NCBI GenBank assembly: GCA_010093705.1
Contig: MU006091.1
Location: 1,673,038-1,737,037, forward strand
Length of the DNA: 64,000 nucleotides
DNA from: Patellaria atrata CBS 101060
Taxonomy: Eukaryota; Ascomycota; Dothideomycetes; Patellariales; Patellariaceae
Reading direction: 5' to 3'
The notes below the pieces were generated by a model. That model had not been told where the DNA came from. It did no database searches and saw nothing but the letters and a program-made list of their open reading frames with translations. The position numbers were made by a program, and so were the translations under genes. Shown one piece after another: positions 1 through 10,720 of this stretch; positions within the stretch are counted from its first letter, which is position 1; each line of letters starts with the position of its first letter.

Positions 1-504
1 TCCAATATACCCCCTACCCTAACATCTCTGTTCGATAGCCGCACCGGACAAGATTGATATATTCCAGACACGGGGATACCCCAAATTTCCGACTACAGCA
101 TTTCACTTCAATACATCTAGCATCAGTCCCTCCCGTCTTGACCAGTACATCTTGAACCTCTGACCGCGCCCCACCCCTCCCCCCCTCCAAAAAAAAATTT
201 TTTAAAAAAAAAAAACCCCCCAAAACGAACACAGGGCTTGCTAGACCCGGACATCCACAATGTGTCCCCCCCTAGAAGAGAGATAAGGGGGAAAATAGAG
301 GGGAAAGGAGGATGGTGAGAGAGTTGGAAACCTGGAAACTTGGGATTAGTACTGCTTGATCTGGCATTTGAGGTCGGTGTGGGACCCATGGTGTTGAGGT
401 TGTTGTTCACGGGGATAGGAAGGGTGAGGGTGCGGTGTTTGCCGGTTATTAAGGGAGTCGAAAGGATGGTAAATTTTCACAAAGGCTAAGTCATTCAGCC
501 GGGA

Positions 505-507
<3 letters not shown>

Positions 508-541
<34 letters not shown>
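508..541. repeat. 34-base homopolymer G run
   Basis: Thirty-four consecutive G residues follow a purine-rich lead-in (GGGAGGA). Runs this long are rare in fungal euchromatin. It could be a real slippage-prone G tract able to form a quadruplex. It could also be an artefact, because two-colour Illumina chemistry reports missing signal as G. Confidence 0.95.
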
Positions 542-891
542 CGGAGGTGTTTTCTGCTGGTGGCAAAATCTTCTGTATATGATATATGTGTTTAGGAGAT
601 ACACCCTACTCCACCTATCCCCACCTATCCCTCATTCAAGCAAATAGACCTTCGACCTCGCCCCTCCTCCCAATCGCATGCTACCTTGCTACTCCCCGCG
701 CCGTCCGCTGCGCCCCGGAGGACTCCATATGGAATTTATAGCGCGCGTCAGGAGCAGGAAGGGCGTGGACATGCATTACGGCACCATCATCACGAGGACG
801 TTCGGGAACCGGTGGGAGGTGGAAGCATGAGGCGGAAAATGGGAGGGGAAATGGGGTTGTGGGTTGGGGCTGGAGAGTTGTTGTGCGTTCG

Positions 892-1299
892 TGTACATTT
901 GGCTCACGTCTTGAGCCCACTGCGACATCATTCGCGACGGAAGAAACTGAACTAGCTGCTTGGGAGACGGAAGGAGAGATTGTAGGTGTGCGATTTGTAC
1001 ACTTTGAGGCTGAATTGCTTCGGTCAGGCGAACATTGTTGTTGTTAGTGGTAGGTTGTGGTTCTTAGGTTCTGTAGGATCTATCGGGGAAATAGTGGTAA
1101 TGTAGGGAGAACATTTGGATTTCATTAGGAAGCTATGACTATGTACATGCGCCTCGTGACTTGAGCCACCATTCCATCATCAACGGTGGAAAAAATTGAA
1201 CCACCCGTTTGGAAGGCGCGAGGAGATCATGAAGGTATACAATTTGTACACCTTCAAGCCGAATTGCTTCAACCTGGCAAACATTGTTGGAGGTGGAGG
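892..1299. repeat. diverged tandem duplication, two ~150-bp units
   Basis: Unit 1 (about 892-1045) and unit 2 (about 1141-1299) align along their length at a spacing near 250 bp. They share blocks such as ATTTGTACAC, GAATTGCTTC and AACATTGTTG. In the best-aligned 55 bases most differences are transitions, mainly G in unit 1 versus A in unit 2. That is the direction expected if unit 2 had suffered RIP-type C-to-T change on the other strand. Read on the plus strand, both units give related peptides of the form FVHxxAELLxxGxHC, so the source may once have been coding. No intact gene remains. Confidence 0.65.
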
Positions 1300-3929
1300 T
1301 GCTTGTGATTCTACTTGTAGTGTTAGCTTGGATGGTCTGGTTTTATATATGCTTGTCGGGTACTCACTTGTGTGTGTTGTCTGTACGTGTCTTTCTTGTG
1401 TGGAGGTGGTGTTATTTGTGAACTATGAGGCTGTTAGATATCTATCTACTGCGTACAACAGTGTGTGATAAGATAAGTACGTGCTAGAAGGGGATAGTAA
1501 CTCACGATGTGGATAAAGAAGTTTCGTTGAAGAGTAGAAGGAGGCTGGAAGACTCGACATCGTATATATACTCCCCTTCACTTACTCACCTAACTGAAGC
1601 TCGCGAATTGGGGTGTCGGTTTCGAATGGACGTTTGTAAGGGAGGGGCCTGGTGACATCTTTGGAAGTCGAGGAGGGAGGTACGGACTTCAGTAGATAAG
1701 CCCATTGTAAGGGTAGGTTGTTTGTATTGTCTCGGTGCAAGTGAACTCAGATTCATTCTCTTACAAGTATATACCTCTTTTTGTAGATCGTGCGATTGTC
1801 CGCTAATTGTAGCCTAGTTCTCTGGGTGAATGACGGTTATGGTATATTTCGCCTTCCCCTTTTGTAGTTGGCTTCCATCTACATCTTTACGTCTGTAGTA
1901 GAGGTACTGGGGGACTGTTAGAATACAGTTTCGGGCGGCATTCAGTGCCTGTATGGTCAACTTCTATGCACGGACGGGACCTTTTTGTACTTGTTGATTT
2001 GGACATACAGAGGAGTTAGAAGTCACTACGAGGTGGAGTGTAAAGTAGGCGAGAAATTTGATCAAGGGGAGGAGATACTAAGATATCATTAAATTCAACT
2101 TGTTCTGAGATTGTCAAGATGTATAGAGCAGTGTTGAAAGTAATTCTACCTAGTTCCGGTTTAGAGACTCCATCCTAAACTCTCAATAGGGATTTTCCGT
2201 CACGGTTTCTCACTGCTTTCTTGATAGATGGAATTAGGCATTTTGAGCAAGGGATTACTGTGGCATACTTGCGCCTCCGTGAGTATCGGTCTAGAATTGA
2301 GCAGAAGCTAAGTAACAGAGGCAGTGCCGATGAAGGAGAGACCTTGGAGGGCTACGGATATAGGTAGCAGTAAGAGGATCAAGATTGGTACTATACGGTT
2401 GCTGTGTACCTGCGAAGTGACCTCTACCTACCTGTAAGTATAATATAACCATCACAAGCCCATTTCACGCCCACCGAATCCATAGGAATGGAAGATATTT
2501 CTTTGCGCTATCGTACGCGTGGAAAGGGTATATAAGCAACGTTCCAAAAATCGCAAACGAAGTAGAGAGCATCGTATTTGATCAAAGGATTCTGCAATCG
2601 CGGATCAAGTGTGTGCTCTAAGCCTGAAAGAAACGTTCGCCCTTGTTACATGCGGTTGTCCGTCTGTGACAGCGTTCCTTGGGTGGAACACATAAGTTTA
2701 TGGCTGTGCAGAAGGAATCCTTGAAATAATGGCCTTCGGAACGGTCCGAGCCATTGATATTATCCTACGGGTTGGTAGACACGGAAGGGTTTCTCTAACC
2801 ATGTAGAGGGCAGCTTTGGTGGATCCCATGCGAATAAATTCTATAAACTTATGTTGATACCGATACTCGCGTCAGATTGTTGTGAAGTTGTCAATTATTC
2901 CACCTCGCCCGACTAATTCCCTACTCAGGGTTGAAGGCGCAAGGACGGCACCATCCTCTTGGAGCGTTTATTGCCATGGTAGAATTGCGGATACCTCAGC
3001 GTCATAATTGACTATCATAAGGCTGGTGTAGTCCTACCAGAGTATTGAATTTGGTGAATGTCCGTAGGTTGTAGAAAGGGGCAGTGCTGTCAATGTATGT
3101 CTAGTTGAAGGAATAGCCAAGAGTTGAGGACGCACACAAGCCACTCGTCGGAGTATTTTTACCCTATCTTCCAGTAATTGGTTGAAAACTTGAGAGACTT
3201 GAGAACATAGCTATCTATTCCTCTTGCAGGTATGTAAATTGTTCTATAACGATTATATCCGATAAGAGAGATATAAAGTCAGTGCATCTGGAGAAGGCTG
3301 GGGCTGTGGTACGGATTCCTAGAACCGCTCCACTCATCTGTTGGGTCAATTCTCTCGCTATGATCTAGTAGGTAAACCTCTATTTTGTGAGTTGGGCAGG
3401 ATGAATGATAGCTTTATGGAAGTATAGTCAATACAACTCTGGATGATGAATTGCTGGGTGATGTTAAAAGGTTTGGGGTAACGGTTAGAACTAGATTGGG
3501 TCTATTCTGAAAGGAGTCGGCCTAGTGCTAGAACTGGAACTAGTGTAAATTGAACAGGGGCAAGACGATGACGAAATGCATCACAGTATTTTCCGACCTC
3601 ACGGTGATTCCAATTATTTCATAAAGCATAGAGGGGATGAATTCGCACTGCCTTCGCATGCATAGCCGCAATCCGGTGTAAAAGCATGAAAGTATACGAA
3701 GCCTAGTCCCCTTTACTGTTTCTAGCTTGCTATAAGTTACTGGCTAAGAGACCTTCGGCGAAACTATCCGGATTTTTTTTAGAGATATAATAGTCAATAG
3801 AACTTAACACTTCGTTCTACCTGTACAATCATATAAATTCTGAAGACAGCTACTCCCGAAGTAGGAGGGACAATCACAGCATTTAAACCGACTTCTTCTC
3901 ACATCTACATTTGAACAAATTCAACCATC

Positions 3930-5036
3930 ATGTCCTTCTTCAAGCGTTCATCTAAGGAGAAAGAACCATCGAGCAGTAGCAACACAAATGATGGAACTGC
4001 AGCACCAGAATGCACTATGGACAATTCTCTCCTCCGTCCACCTAGCTATGAGGATACCGAGCCTGACAAAAGGCGCTCCCGCAACTCATCCCCTCACTCT
4101 ACTCATTCATATACCAACCCCGAAGGGTCCAGTAGTACCGGCGGCAACCTCACATCTCGGACTCTCTCCAAGCGTCCCATGCCCCTGAGCCTCGCTTTCC
4201 TCTTCGATCACCAGATCACCGTGGACTCTCTCAGCAGCTTCCTAATCCTGTACTTCTCGATTGATCTGCTACACCCAGTACCCAAGCCAGATGATTTGTT
4301 CGCTTACCTTACTCCACTGGAGCTCCGTGGTTGGGTAGGATTAGGTCGGGCCATTTCACGGGGCCGCGACGTCGAATCTAGCGGACTCATGGCGGCCTGC
4401 AACCAGATAGGGATCTCAGCAGAGCACGTCAGCGAGCGCGTCATGCGCTTTTCAAACCGCGAGCGGATGCGCAGAACTGAATCGGCGGCATTAGGCACCG
4501 ATAACGAAGCGCACGAAGCCATACGGAATCATCTACTGATCGTGAAGGTGCTGATTTCACGGCCGCGGCTCGGTGTTGGCACGTCACGACTGAGAGAAAG
4601 GAAAGTCGAATTGAATCGGAGGGTGGATGATCTGCTCAGTCTGTGGATTACACCCTATCTACGTTACCTGAGTGGAGAAAGCGATCAACCGTATCCGAAT
4701 CTGCCGACGAATACCTTGAGGCAGCAGAGGAGCAGGGTTATGTGGGAGTATTTTGAGATGAGGGAAATTGTTAGAGAGCTCCCGGATATTATTTACAGTG
4801 GGACCGAGCCACCCTATTGTACTGGAGCGTTTAGACCGATTGATAATGCTTGGGGAATGCCTCAACCGGAACCAGTGACTGATTCAGAGGCGGATATCCA
4901 AGGTCTACGTCAGAGGAATAGCGTTTTAACGAAGAGAATAACAGAGTTACAGACCAGGATCAACATCTTGAATGTAGGAGAGCCGGAATCTGCAGTTGGA
5001 GTTGATGTCGCCGAGCCACCACCATATGAGCGGTAA
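3930..5036 (+). CDS. unknown protein with two PPxY motifs and C-terminal coiled coil
   Basis: This is a single-exon, 368-residue protein of unrecognised family. The first 80 residues are Ser/Pro/Lys-rich and look disordered, with a PPSY motif at residues 37-40. A predicted mostly helical core follows (about 88-280), containing aliphatic stretches and many Arg pairs. Residues about 320-345 (QGLRQRNSVLTKRITELQ) look like a short coiled coil. The protein ends with PPPY at 363-366. PPxY motifs are the known ligands of WW domains, including those of the Rsp5/NEDD4 ubiquitin ligases. A role as an Rsp5 adaptor or substrate is inference only. No transmembrane helix or signal peptide is visible. The ATG lies in an A-rich context (ATCATGT). 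Confidence 0.8.
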   Translation: MSFFKRSSKEKEPSSSSNTNDGTAAPECTMDNSLLRPPSYEDTEPDKRRSRNSSPHSTHSYTNPEGSSSTGGNLTSRTLSKRPMPLSLAFLFDHQITVDSLSSFLILYFSIDLLHPVPKPDDLFAYLTPLELRGWVGLGRAISRGRDVESSGLMAACNQIGISAEHVSERVMRFSNRERMRRTESAALGTDNEAHEAIRNHLLIVKVLISRPRLGVGTSRLRERKVELNRRVDDLLSLWITPYLRYLSGESDQPYPNLPTNTLRQQRSRVMWEYFEMREIVRELPDIIYSGTEPPYCTGAFRPIDNAWGMPQPEPVTDSEADIQGLRQRNSVLTKRITELQTRINILNVGEPESAVGVDVAEPPPYER

Positions 5037-6560
5037 TGTCAAAAGAAAATTAAAAGAAACCTATAGGGACAAGACCCAAGCACTGCTTAAAAGGCTAGAT
5101 GTGGATGGACTACTCAAGCTGACCTAATTACTAAAATGCGGAGTAAGACAATGTGGAATACAAGACCATGATCATACATCCACACTCAGCTACTTTTTAC
5201 TTTATAATCCTGCATAATCATACGCCTACCTCTTCAATCCTCATGGTTCTCTTTGTTGACTATACGCTTGTAGCAAGATATCTTCCGACTTGTAAAATAG
5301 GTAAGAGACGAGTTGGGCCGTATGTGGATATGTATACAGCAAGTATACAGTGAGAAATGAGCGCTAACTACAAAAAAGGAAGTGATATCGCAAGATGGCC
5401 GTCTTCTCAAGTGGGCTATATAAAGGAATACAAAGAATCAATTTTGTCGTGGCACACAAGCTTAGACTAATTGGCAAATCTTGTCTTCGGGCTACCGTGT
5501 TTTAACTCCCTGAGACGGTTCGAAAACTTAAGCTATGTCGCGCATACAACTAACTTCTTGATAATATAGGAAATCTAATCCCAATATTTCTTATATTCAA
5601 ATGATAGAGGGCAATGGAAAAAAACGTTGAACTTCTCTCCTCAACTTCGATCCTTGGAAGACTACCTCCTTCCAGAAATGAAATCCAGAATGACCGATTC
5701 TCTCCCTTTTCTCCTTATACATTGGACTGAATCGAAGATGTCCAGTTAAATAGTGCCCGATCAAAGACGGATATGAAGTAATTTTACCCGTGAAAAGAAG
5801 CTTACTTCAAGATACGATCGGCAAGCTATAAAGCTCCAATGGTGCGAGTTTCATAATACACTCGACTTGATTTTGGCTTTCTAGAAGGCGAGTGGCGGGA
5901 TAAAAACCACGTGGACCGGCTTTGAGAATTTTGCCTGATATTACTGACCAGGATAGTAACAGGGTACATATACCGAATCCCCCACAGTTCACCTGGTTCT
6001 ATCACGGCACCTGAACCTCAGATGAAATACTTTGCGCCCAATTAATAATGTCCGGCACCAGTCTGGATCGTATTCACTCCTGCCAAGTGACCATAAAGTA
6101 CCGTAAAGCTTCAATCTCTTAACTTAAACATTCCAGGGAACGCGAAGCACCCTGCGGCTATCGTCGACTTATATCACAGATCTAATTACAACGATTTCAT
6201 CCCGGAGAGTGGATCTAATTGACTTTGACCGTCCTCCTTACCTTAATCTTATTAGCCGCAACCCCGGATTGTCGTTCAGGACATGCCTCGACGATGAATT
6301 GCGGGGGAATGTTTACTTCAAATTGGAAAATATATACAACTTTTATTCTGGCTTCGCGGTCCGGTACGGTGGGAAGTAGGGATGAGGGAAGGTCATGTTC
6401 TCTTCATCTACACCAGACAGATTGCGCTCATTAAAAATCCGTCTGAAAATGTGGTACTTTATCGCCCCTCAAAAGGGTCGGTGGCCACATAAAAGAGTCG
6501 TGTGTGCCCAATCTAGGATTGAGTCGTAGATTCCGGGTTTTTACAACTACAGAATTCATC
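5037..6560. other. intergenic, no gene seen
   Basis: This 1.5-kb spacer separates two plus-strand genes. Short open frames on both strands lack good starts and have no recognisable content. The last few hundred bases presumably hold the promoter of the secreted dehydrogenase. I see no clear binding site. Confidence 0.5.
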
Positions 6561-8680
6561 ATGCGCGTGTCGACGTTGTTAGGGAGTGTTATTACGCTGG
6601 CCAGCGCTGGTAAGAAATCCCCTTTTATGTAGGAGGAGTGTCTAGTACTAAATATATTCCATAGTCTTCGCACAGTCCGTGTCTTATACCGACCCAGCTA
6701 CGAGAATTGTTTACCAATCTTATACCAATTCAGATGGCATTTCGTTCCGCATTGCCCTGCCCCAAGAAGTGTCCACCAACTATGATGCTATCCTCCAGAT
6801 CGTCAGCCCCGTGTCCAAACCATGGGTTGGGTTTGCATGGGGAGGCACCATGGTGTTTAATCCATTGACACTTGGGTGGGCTAATGGTGCCGGCGTTACT
6901 TCCTCTTCAAGATTCGCATTGTGAGCTGTGTGTACTCTGCTTTGGGAGACATCTCAGACTGATATGCACTAGTGGTCTCAACACACCAGGTGCCTACGAT
7001 GGGGAGACCCTCATCCCAATGAAGGGTTCAGGCACGAACAGCACCCATTGGACCATGACAGTTCTGTGCAAAGGATGCACCAACTGGACCGACAATGAGA
7101 ACAACCCATATCTGTTGCCCGGAACCAGCACCTCCGTGACATTCGCATGGGCTGTAGGAAACTCCCCAGTCTACGAGCCCGCAAATAACCAATCGTATTT
7201 CGATGTCCATCAGAAATATGGCAAATGGACTCACAATCTGAACGCTGCTCGCAACTCACAGTTTCAGGGTTGGGTTACAGCAAATGCTCAACCCGCTACT
7301 ACACCTGGAGGTCCGACAAGCACATCCACCAGTGCCGCCCCAATCTCCACAACCTCAAGCGCCGTGGTTGCAGGACCTTCAGGGGCTGTCCCAAGCTCTT
7401 GCGGTGCTCCTAACCCAAGATACAACCCAGTGCTCAAATCTGGATGGAAGGCTACCAAAGTCTTAGGCGGCATGACTAACCCCCGCTCTATCGTCTTCGA
7501 TACCGCAGGTAACATGCTCGTCGTCCAATCCGGCAGGGGTATCTCCATCCACGGCATGTCTGCCAACGGCTGCGCGTCCGACACCAAGATGCTTATCTCG
7601 CAAAACAATCTCAACCACGGTATTGCATTCAGTGTTGATGGAAAGTATCTCTATGCCAGTTCCGCAACCCAAGTGCTAAGATGGAACTATGATGCTGCAT
7701 CAAAGTCAGTGCAAGGAAGTTCTACCGTTGTTGTAAAAGGCATGTACCAAGGTATCCATACCACACGTACATTGCTTATCGCCCCTCATCAACCCAACCT
7801 ACTCTTGGTCTCTCACGGTTCCTCTTCGAACTGGGATTACCCAGTTAGCAACCCGACATCTGTACCTCGCTCTGTTGTTAAGGTCTTCGATTTGAGCAAG
7901 GCACCAAGCGGTGGCTTCGACTGGATTCGTGACGGATGGTTAGCCGGATATGGTCTTAGAAACGGTGTTGGTATCGCTTTTGATAATGGAAATATGTGAA
8001 TCATCTTAACCTACCACTTTACTGTACTATGACTAACATAAACTAGGTTGTGGGAAGTCGAAAACTCCGGCGACGATTTCACCCGCCGCGTTAACAACAA
8101 CAACGTAGACATCCATATCGACAACCCGGCCGAAGAACTCAACTACATCGGCGACGTAACCAAGGACAACAGGAAGTGGTTCGGCTACCCGACATGCTTC
8201 ACCGTCTGGCAGCCCCGCCAATTCACCGACACCACCTTCAAGGTTGGCGACCAGTTCGTCGTCGCGCCCAATAATACCTACAAGGATTCCAACTGCGTCG
8301 GCTCGTCTACTCAAGCCTCTCTCTCCTTCCAGGCTCACTCTGCCCCGATCGATCTCAAGTTCGACTCCACCAGCAGCAATCTGTTCATCACCTTCCACGG
8401 CTCGTGGAACAGACAGCCGACGACCGGCTTCAAGCTCATCAATGTGCCGTTTACAAAGGCCGCGAATGGCGAATACAGACCCGTGGCGAACCCGGATAGC
8501 AACCAGGGTTGGGAGGATATCATGACGAACCCAGATGTAACGAGGTGCGTAGGTAACGGACCCGTGATGAGCCAGGGATGCTTCAGACCCGCTGGGTTGG
8601 GCTTCGATAAGAGCGGAAGATTATATATGACGAGTGATACCACGCAGGAGGGTGAGATTTGGGTGCTCGGGAAACAGTAG
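6561..8680 (+). CDS. secreted AA8-AA12 cytochrome-PQQ sugar dehydrogenase
   Basis: Four exons (6561-6609, 6665-6920, 6973-7995, 8047-8680) encode 653 residues. The first 20 or so form a signal peptide (MRVSTLLGSVITLASA). Residues about 21-200 are a b-type cytochrome domain of the cellobiose-dehydrogenase family (AA8). It shows WVGFAWGG, a Met at 79 in GGTMVFN and a His at 181, the likely haem ligands by family analogy, plus the CKGCTNW Cys pair. A Ser/Thr/Pro linker follows. Residues about 240-653 match the PQQ-dependent pyranose dehydrogenase fold (AA12): NPRSIVFD, LNHGIAF, GYGLRNGVGIAFDNGN and KWFGYPTCF. The domain order matches the Coprinopsis enzyme CcPDH, but there is no C-terminal CBM1. 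By family knowledge it should oxidise sugars outside the cell and pass electrons through haem, for example to LPMOs. Intron 2 is supported because splicing restores SSRFAFGLNTPGAYDG in frame. Confidence 0.92.
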
Positions 8681-9107
8681 GTCAATGTTACTGTGTAAAT
8701 AGCAAGTTGTTTTAGAACCAGTAGGGCCTATCCTGTGGAGTCATCTGATAAAAGATAGATTGTTATTTTAAGATTGTGTCATATGTCGAGCAGCTCATTG
8801 CGGTTCGTGTTCTGATACCCATACACGAATTTTAATGGTGCCATTGAGAGTTCGAGAGAGCAATATCATCGTTCAATATCATGATCATCACCTCCTAATA
8901 CTATATGCGCGACCAAAGACTATGATGCACCCACCCCAATCCTATTGAACCAGTAATGTCCCATTCATGTCAAATTCCCTTATCGCGTAGCTTAGCCCCC
9001 TCACAATTTAGACTACTAGCATCCCCTAGCAAAAAACCCGCGAAACCTCTATCTCTGATACCAAAGGAGTGCGTTGTCTTGACGTGGTAGTCTTGGACAG
9101 AGCCGTC
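8681..9107. other. intergenic between convergent genes
   Basis: This short spacer separates the 3' ends of two convergent genes. It presumably holds both 3' UTRs. I see no gene or strong hairpin. Confidence 0.5.
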
Positions 9108-9991
9108 CTAGACAACCTCAAGCACATCCTTACTCGAACTCCTCACCGGACTGACCTCCGGCGTGCCCGCTGCATCCACCCTCTCCCTCACCTCGACCGA
9201 GTCCCTGAGCGGTCTCGCGTCCTCCGCGCTAGCGCCTGACATCTCGCCGCCCTCGATACTCGTTTCCTGACCCAACAGGAAATACGCACCGGCGGTCTTG
9301 TCGCCGTGGTACTTGCTTCGGGGCTCTAAGGTGGGGGAGTCGAGGGAGCGGGAGCAGTGGGGGCAGGTGCCGGTGAAGTTCGAGAAGGAGAAGAGACGGA
9401 GTGGCAGGAAGGTGGCGAGGGTGCGGAGGGTGAAGATCGTGTGGACGATGCTTTGGTGATGTCAGTTTTTCGCTGCAGCTTTGCTATAGCAACCAACAGA
9501 AGAGGGAAGAGAAAGATGTGACAGTGAGGATAGGGGGGGAGATGGTTCGGGGAACTTAAGACTTACAAATTCACCAACAAAGGCATCGTGGCATAAGTCC
9601 CCAGAATTAAATTGTGATCTTCAGACCAGTAGTAACCCCTCTTCAAGCCTACAAACCAGGCGAAGAACAAACAGGTCAAGATGCTTAACCCGATAATTAG
9701 ATCCGCCGCAAATATGCTTCCCGCTAGTAATGCACTCTTCGGCTTGCTCACCTTGCCCCCTACACCTGAGTGGGATGCATGTCGTGCCATGACGGTGTGG
9801 TGGTGTAGTATGATGAAGGAGAGCAAGGTTGAGAAGAGCTGGGGGACCAAGCCGATGGCCGGAAAGGCTTTGTGGGCGACACCTACATGTGCGAAGTTGA
9901 GGGCGAAGGCGGGGATGAAGGTGTAGATATTCAACTTGCGGAGGGCGAGGTCGAAAGCATCTTTATTCGATATCTCGTCTCTAGGAGCCAT
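9108..9991 (-). CDS. small four-helix membrane protein, unknown
   Basis: Two exons (9567-9991, 9108-9450; minus strand) encode 255 residues. The start at 9991 is an ATG in good context (CGAAAATGG). The longer frame to 10018 would begin with TTG. Four hydrophobic segments are visible: around YTFIPAFALNFAHVGVA, GLVPQLFSTLLSFIILH, LLAGSIFAADLIIGLSIL with the adjoining CLFFAWFV, and MPLLVNFIVHTIFTLRTLA, which spans the splice junction. A Cys-x-x-Cys (TCPHCS) follows the last helix, and the remaining tail of about 85 residues is Ser/Glu-rich and probably cytosolic. I recognise no family. The 116-nt intron has a GTAAGT donor. Confidence 0.75.
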
Positions 9992-10720
9992 TTTCGATAT
10001 CTCTTTTCTCGTAAACAAATATATCCCCTGACTGCTCTGATTGATCGATGGTGATTGTAAGTATTTGACTTGGGATAATTATCAAAATCACAATAGAAGA
10101 GGATAGAACAAATTCAAATGACGGGCACAAATACAAGAAATGCTCTCAGCCTTTGTAGTTTTATATTATTTACATCTGGTTTATGTTGACAATTGAAGGA
10201 TTCAATGTGTTACGCGTCCCATGCCGGCGTAGAAGCATTCTAATTGGCTCTTGGCGAAGGCGCAGCGAACAACGTACATTCCAGACAATCAATCAGATGC
10301 TGGGCCATTAAATGGGCAGGCGTATTCGAAGTTCAGACACTGTTCGTTTTGCAATAAGCAACAGGTGGTTATTATACTTTTTTGTATTGTGAAATCAGCC
10401 TTATGGTGCAATTGCGCTACTTCTTTGGTTAGCATAAGAAATGCCACTACCGACTACTGCAAGTCGAACAGGATAGTGTTTAGAATGGTTGTACGGCATC
10501 GCATTTATGTAGACTTCTAGGATCGCCAAAAATCTACGCAGTACGGAGTATGTTAACATCCATGACATAAGACTGTTCTGCAAAATAAGAGCATGAAAAC
10601 GCCTGTAGAGGCTGTAGACATCAGTACCTTGCCAAAACTATCACAGTTGACACTAATCAGTAGAACTGACGTCGACTAGCCTTATCAGGGGCAAGTTGAA
10701 CAAGATTTCGCGTGGACCAC
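9992..10720. other. intergenic, no gene seen
   Basis: This spacer carries the promoter of the small membrane-protein gene and the 3' flank of the siderophore transporter. Open frames here are short and unconvincing. Confidence 0.5.

Larger units (their letters stand above)
1..3929. other. gene-poor region at window start
   Basis: No convincing gene was found in these 3.9 kb. The open frames are short and many rely on non-ATG starts. The stretch holds homopolymer blocks near 190-222, a 34-base G run, and a diverged tandem duplication, each listed separately. On the minus strand about 350-480 two frames stay open with coding-like composition, which may be a remnant exon, but no splice-consistent model could be built. 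From 2 kb to 3.9 kb I see no structure beyond ordinary AT-leaning spacer. Confidence 0.6.

Noticed and set aside
9992-10018. Longer start for the small membrane protein
   Set aside because: The codon at 10018 is TTG. The ATG at 9991 has strong context.
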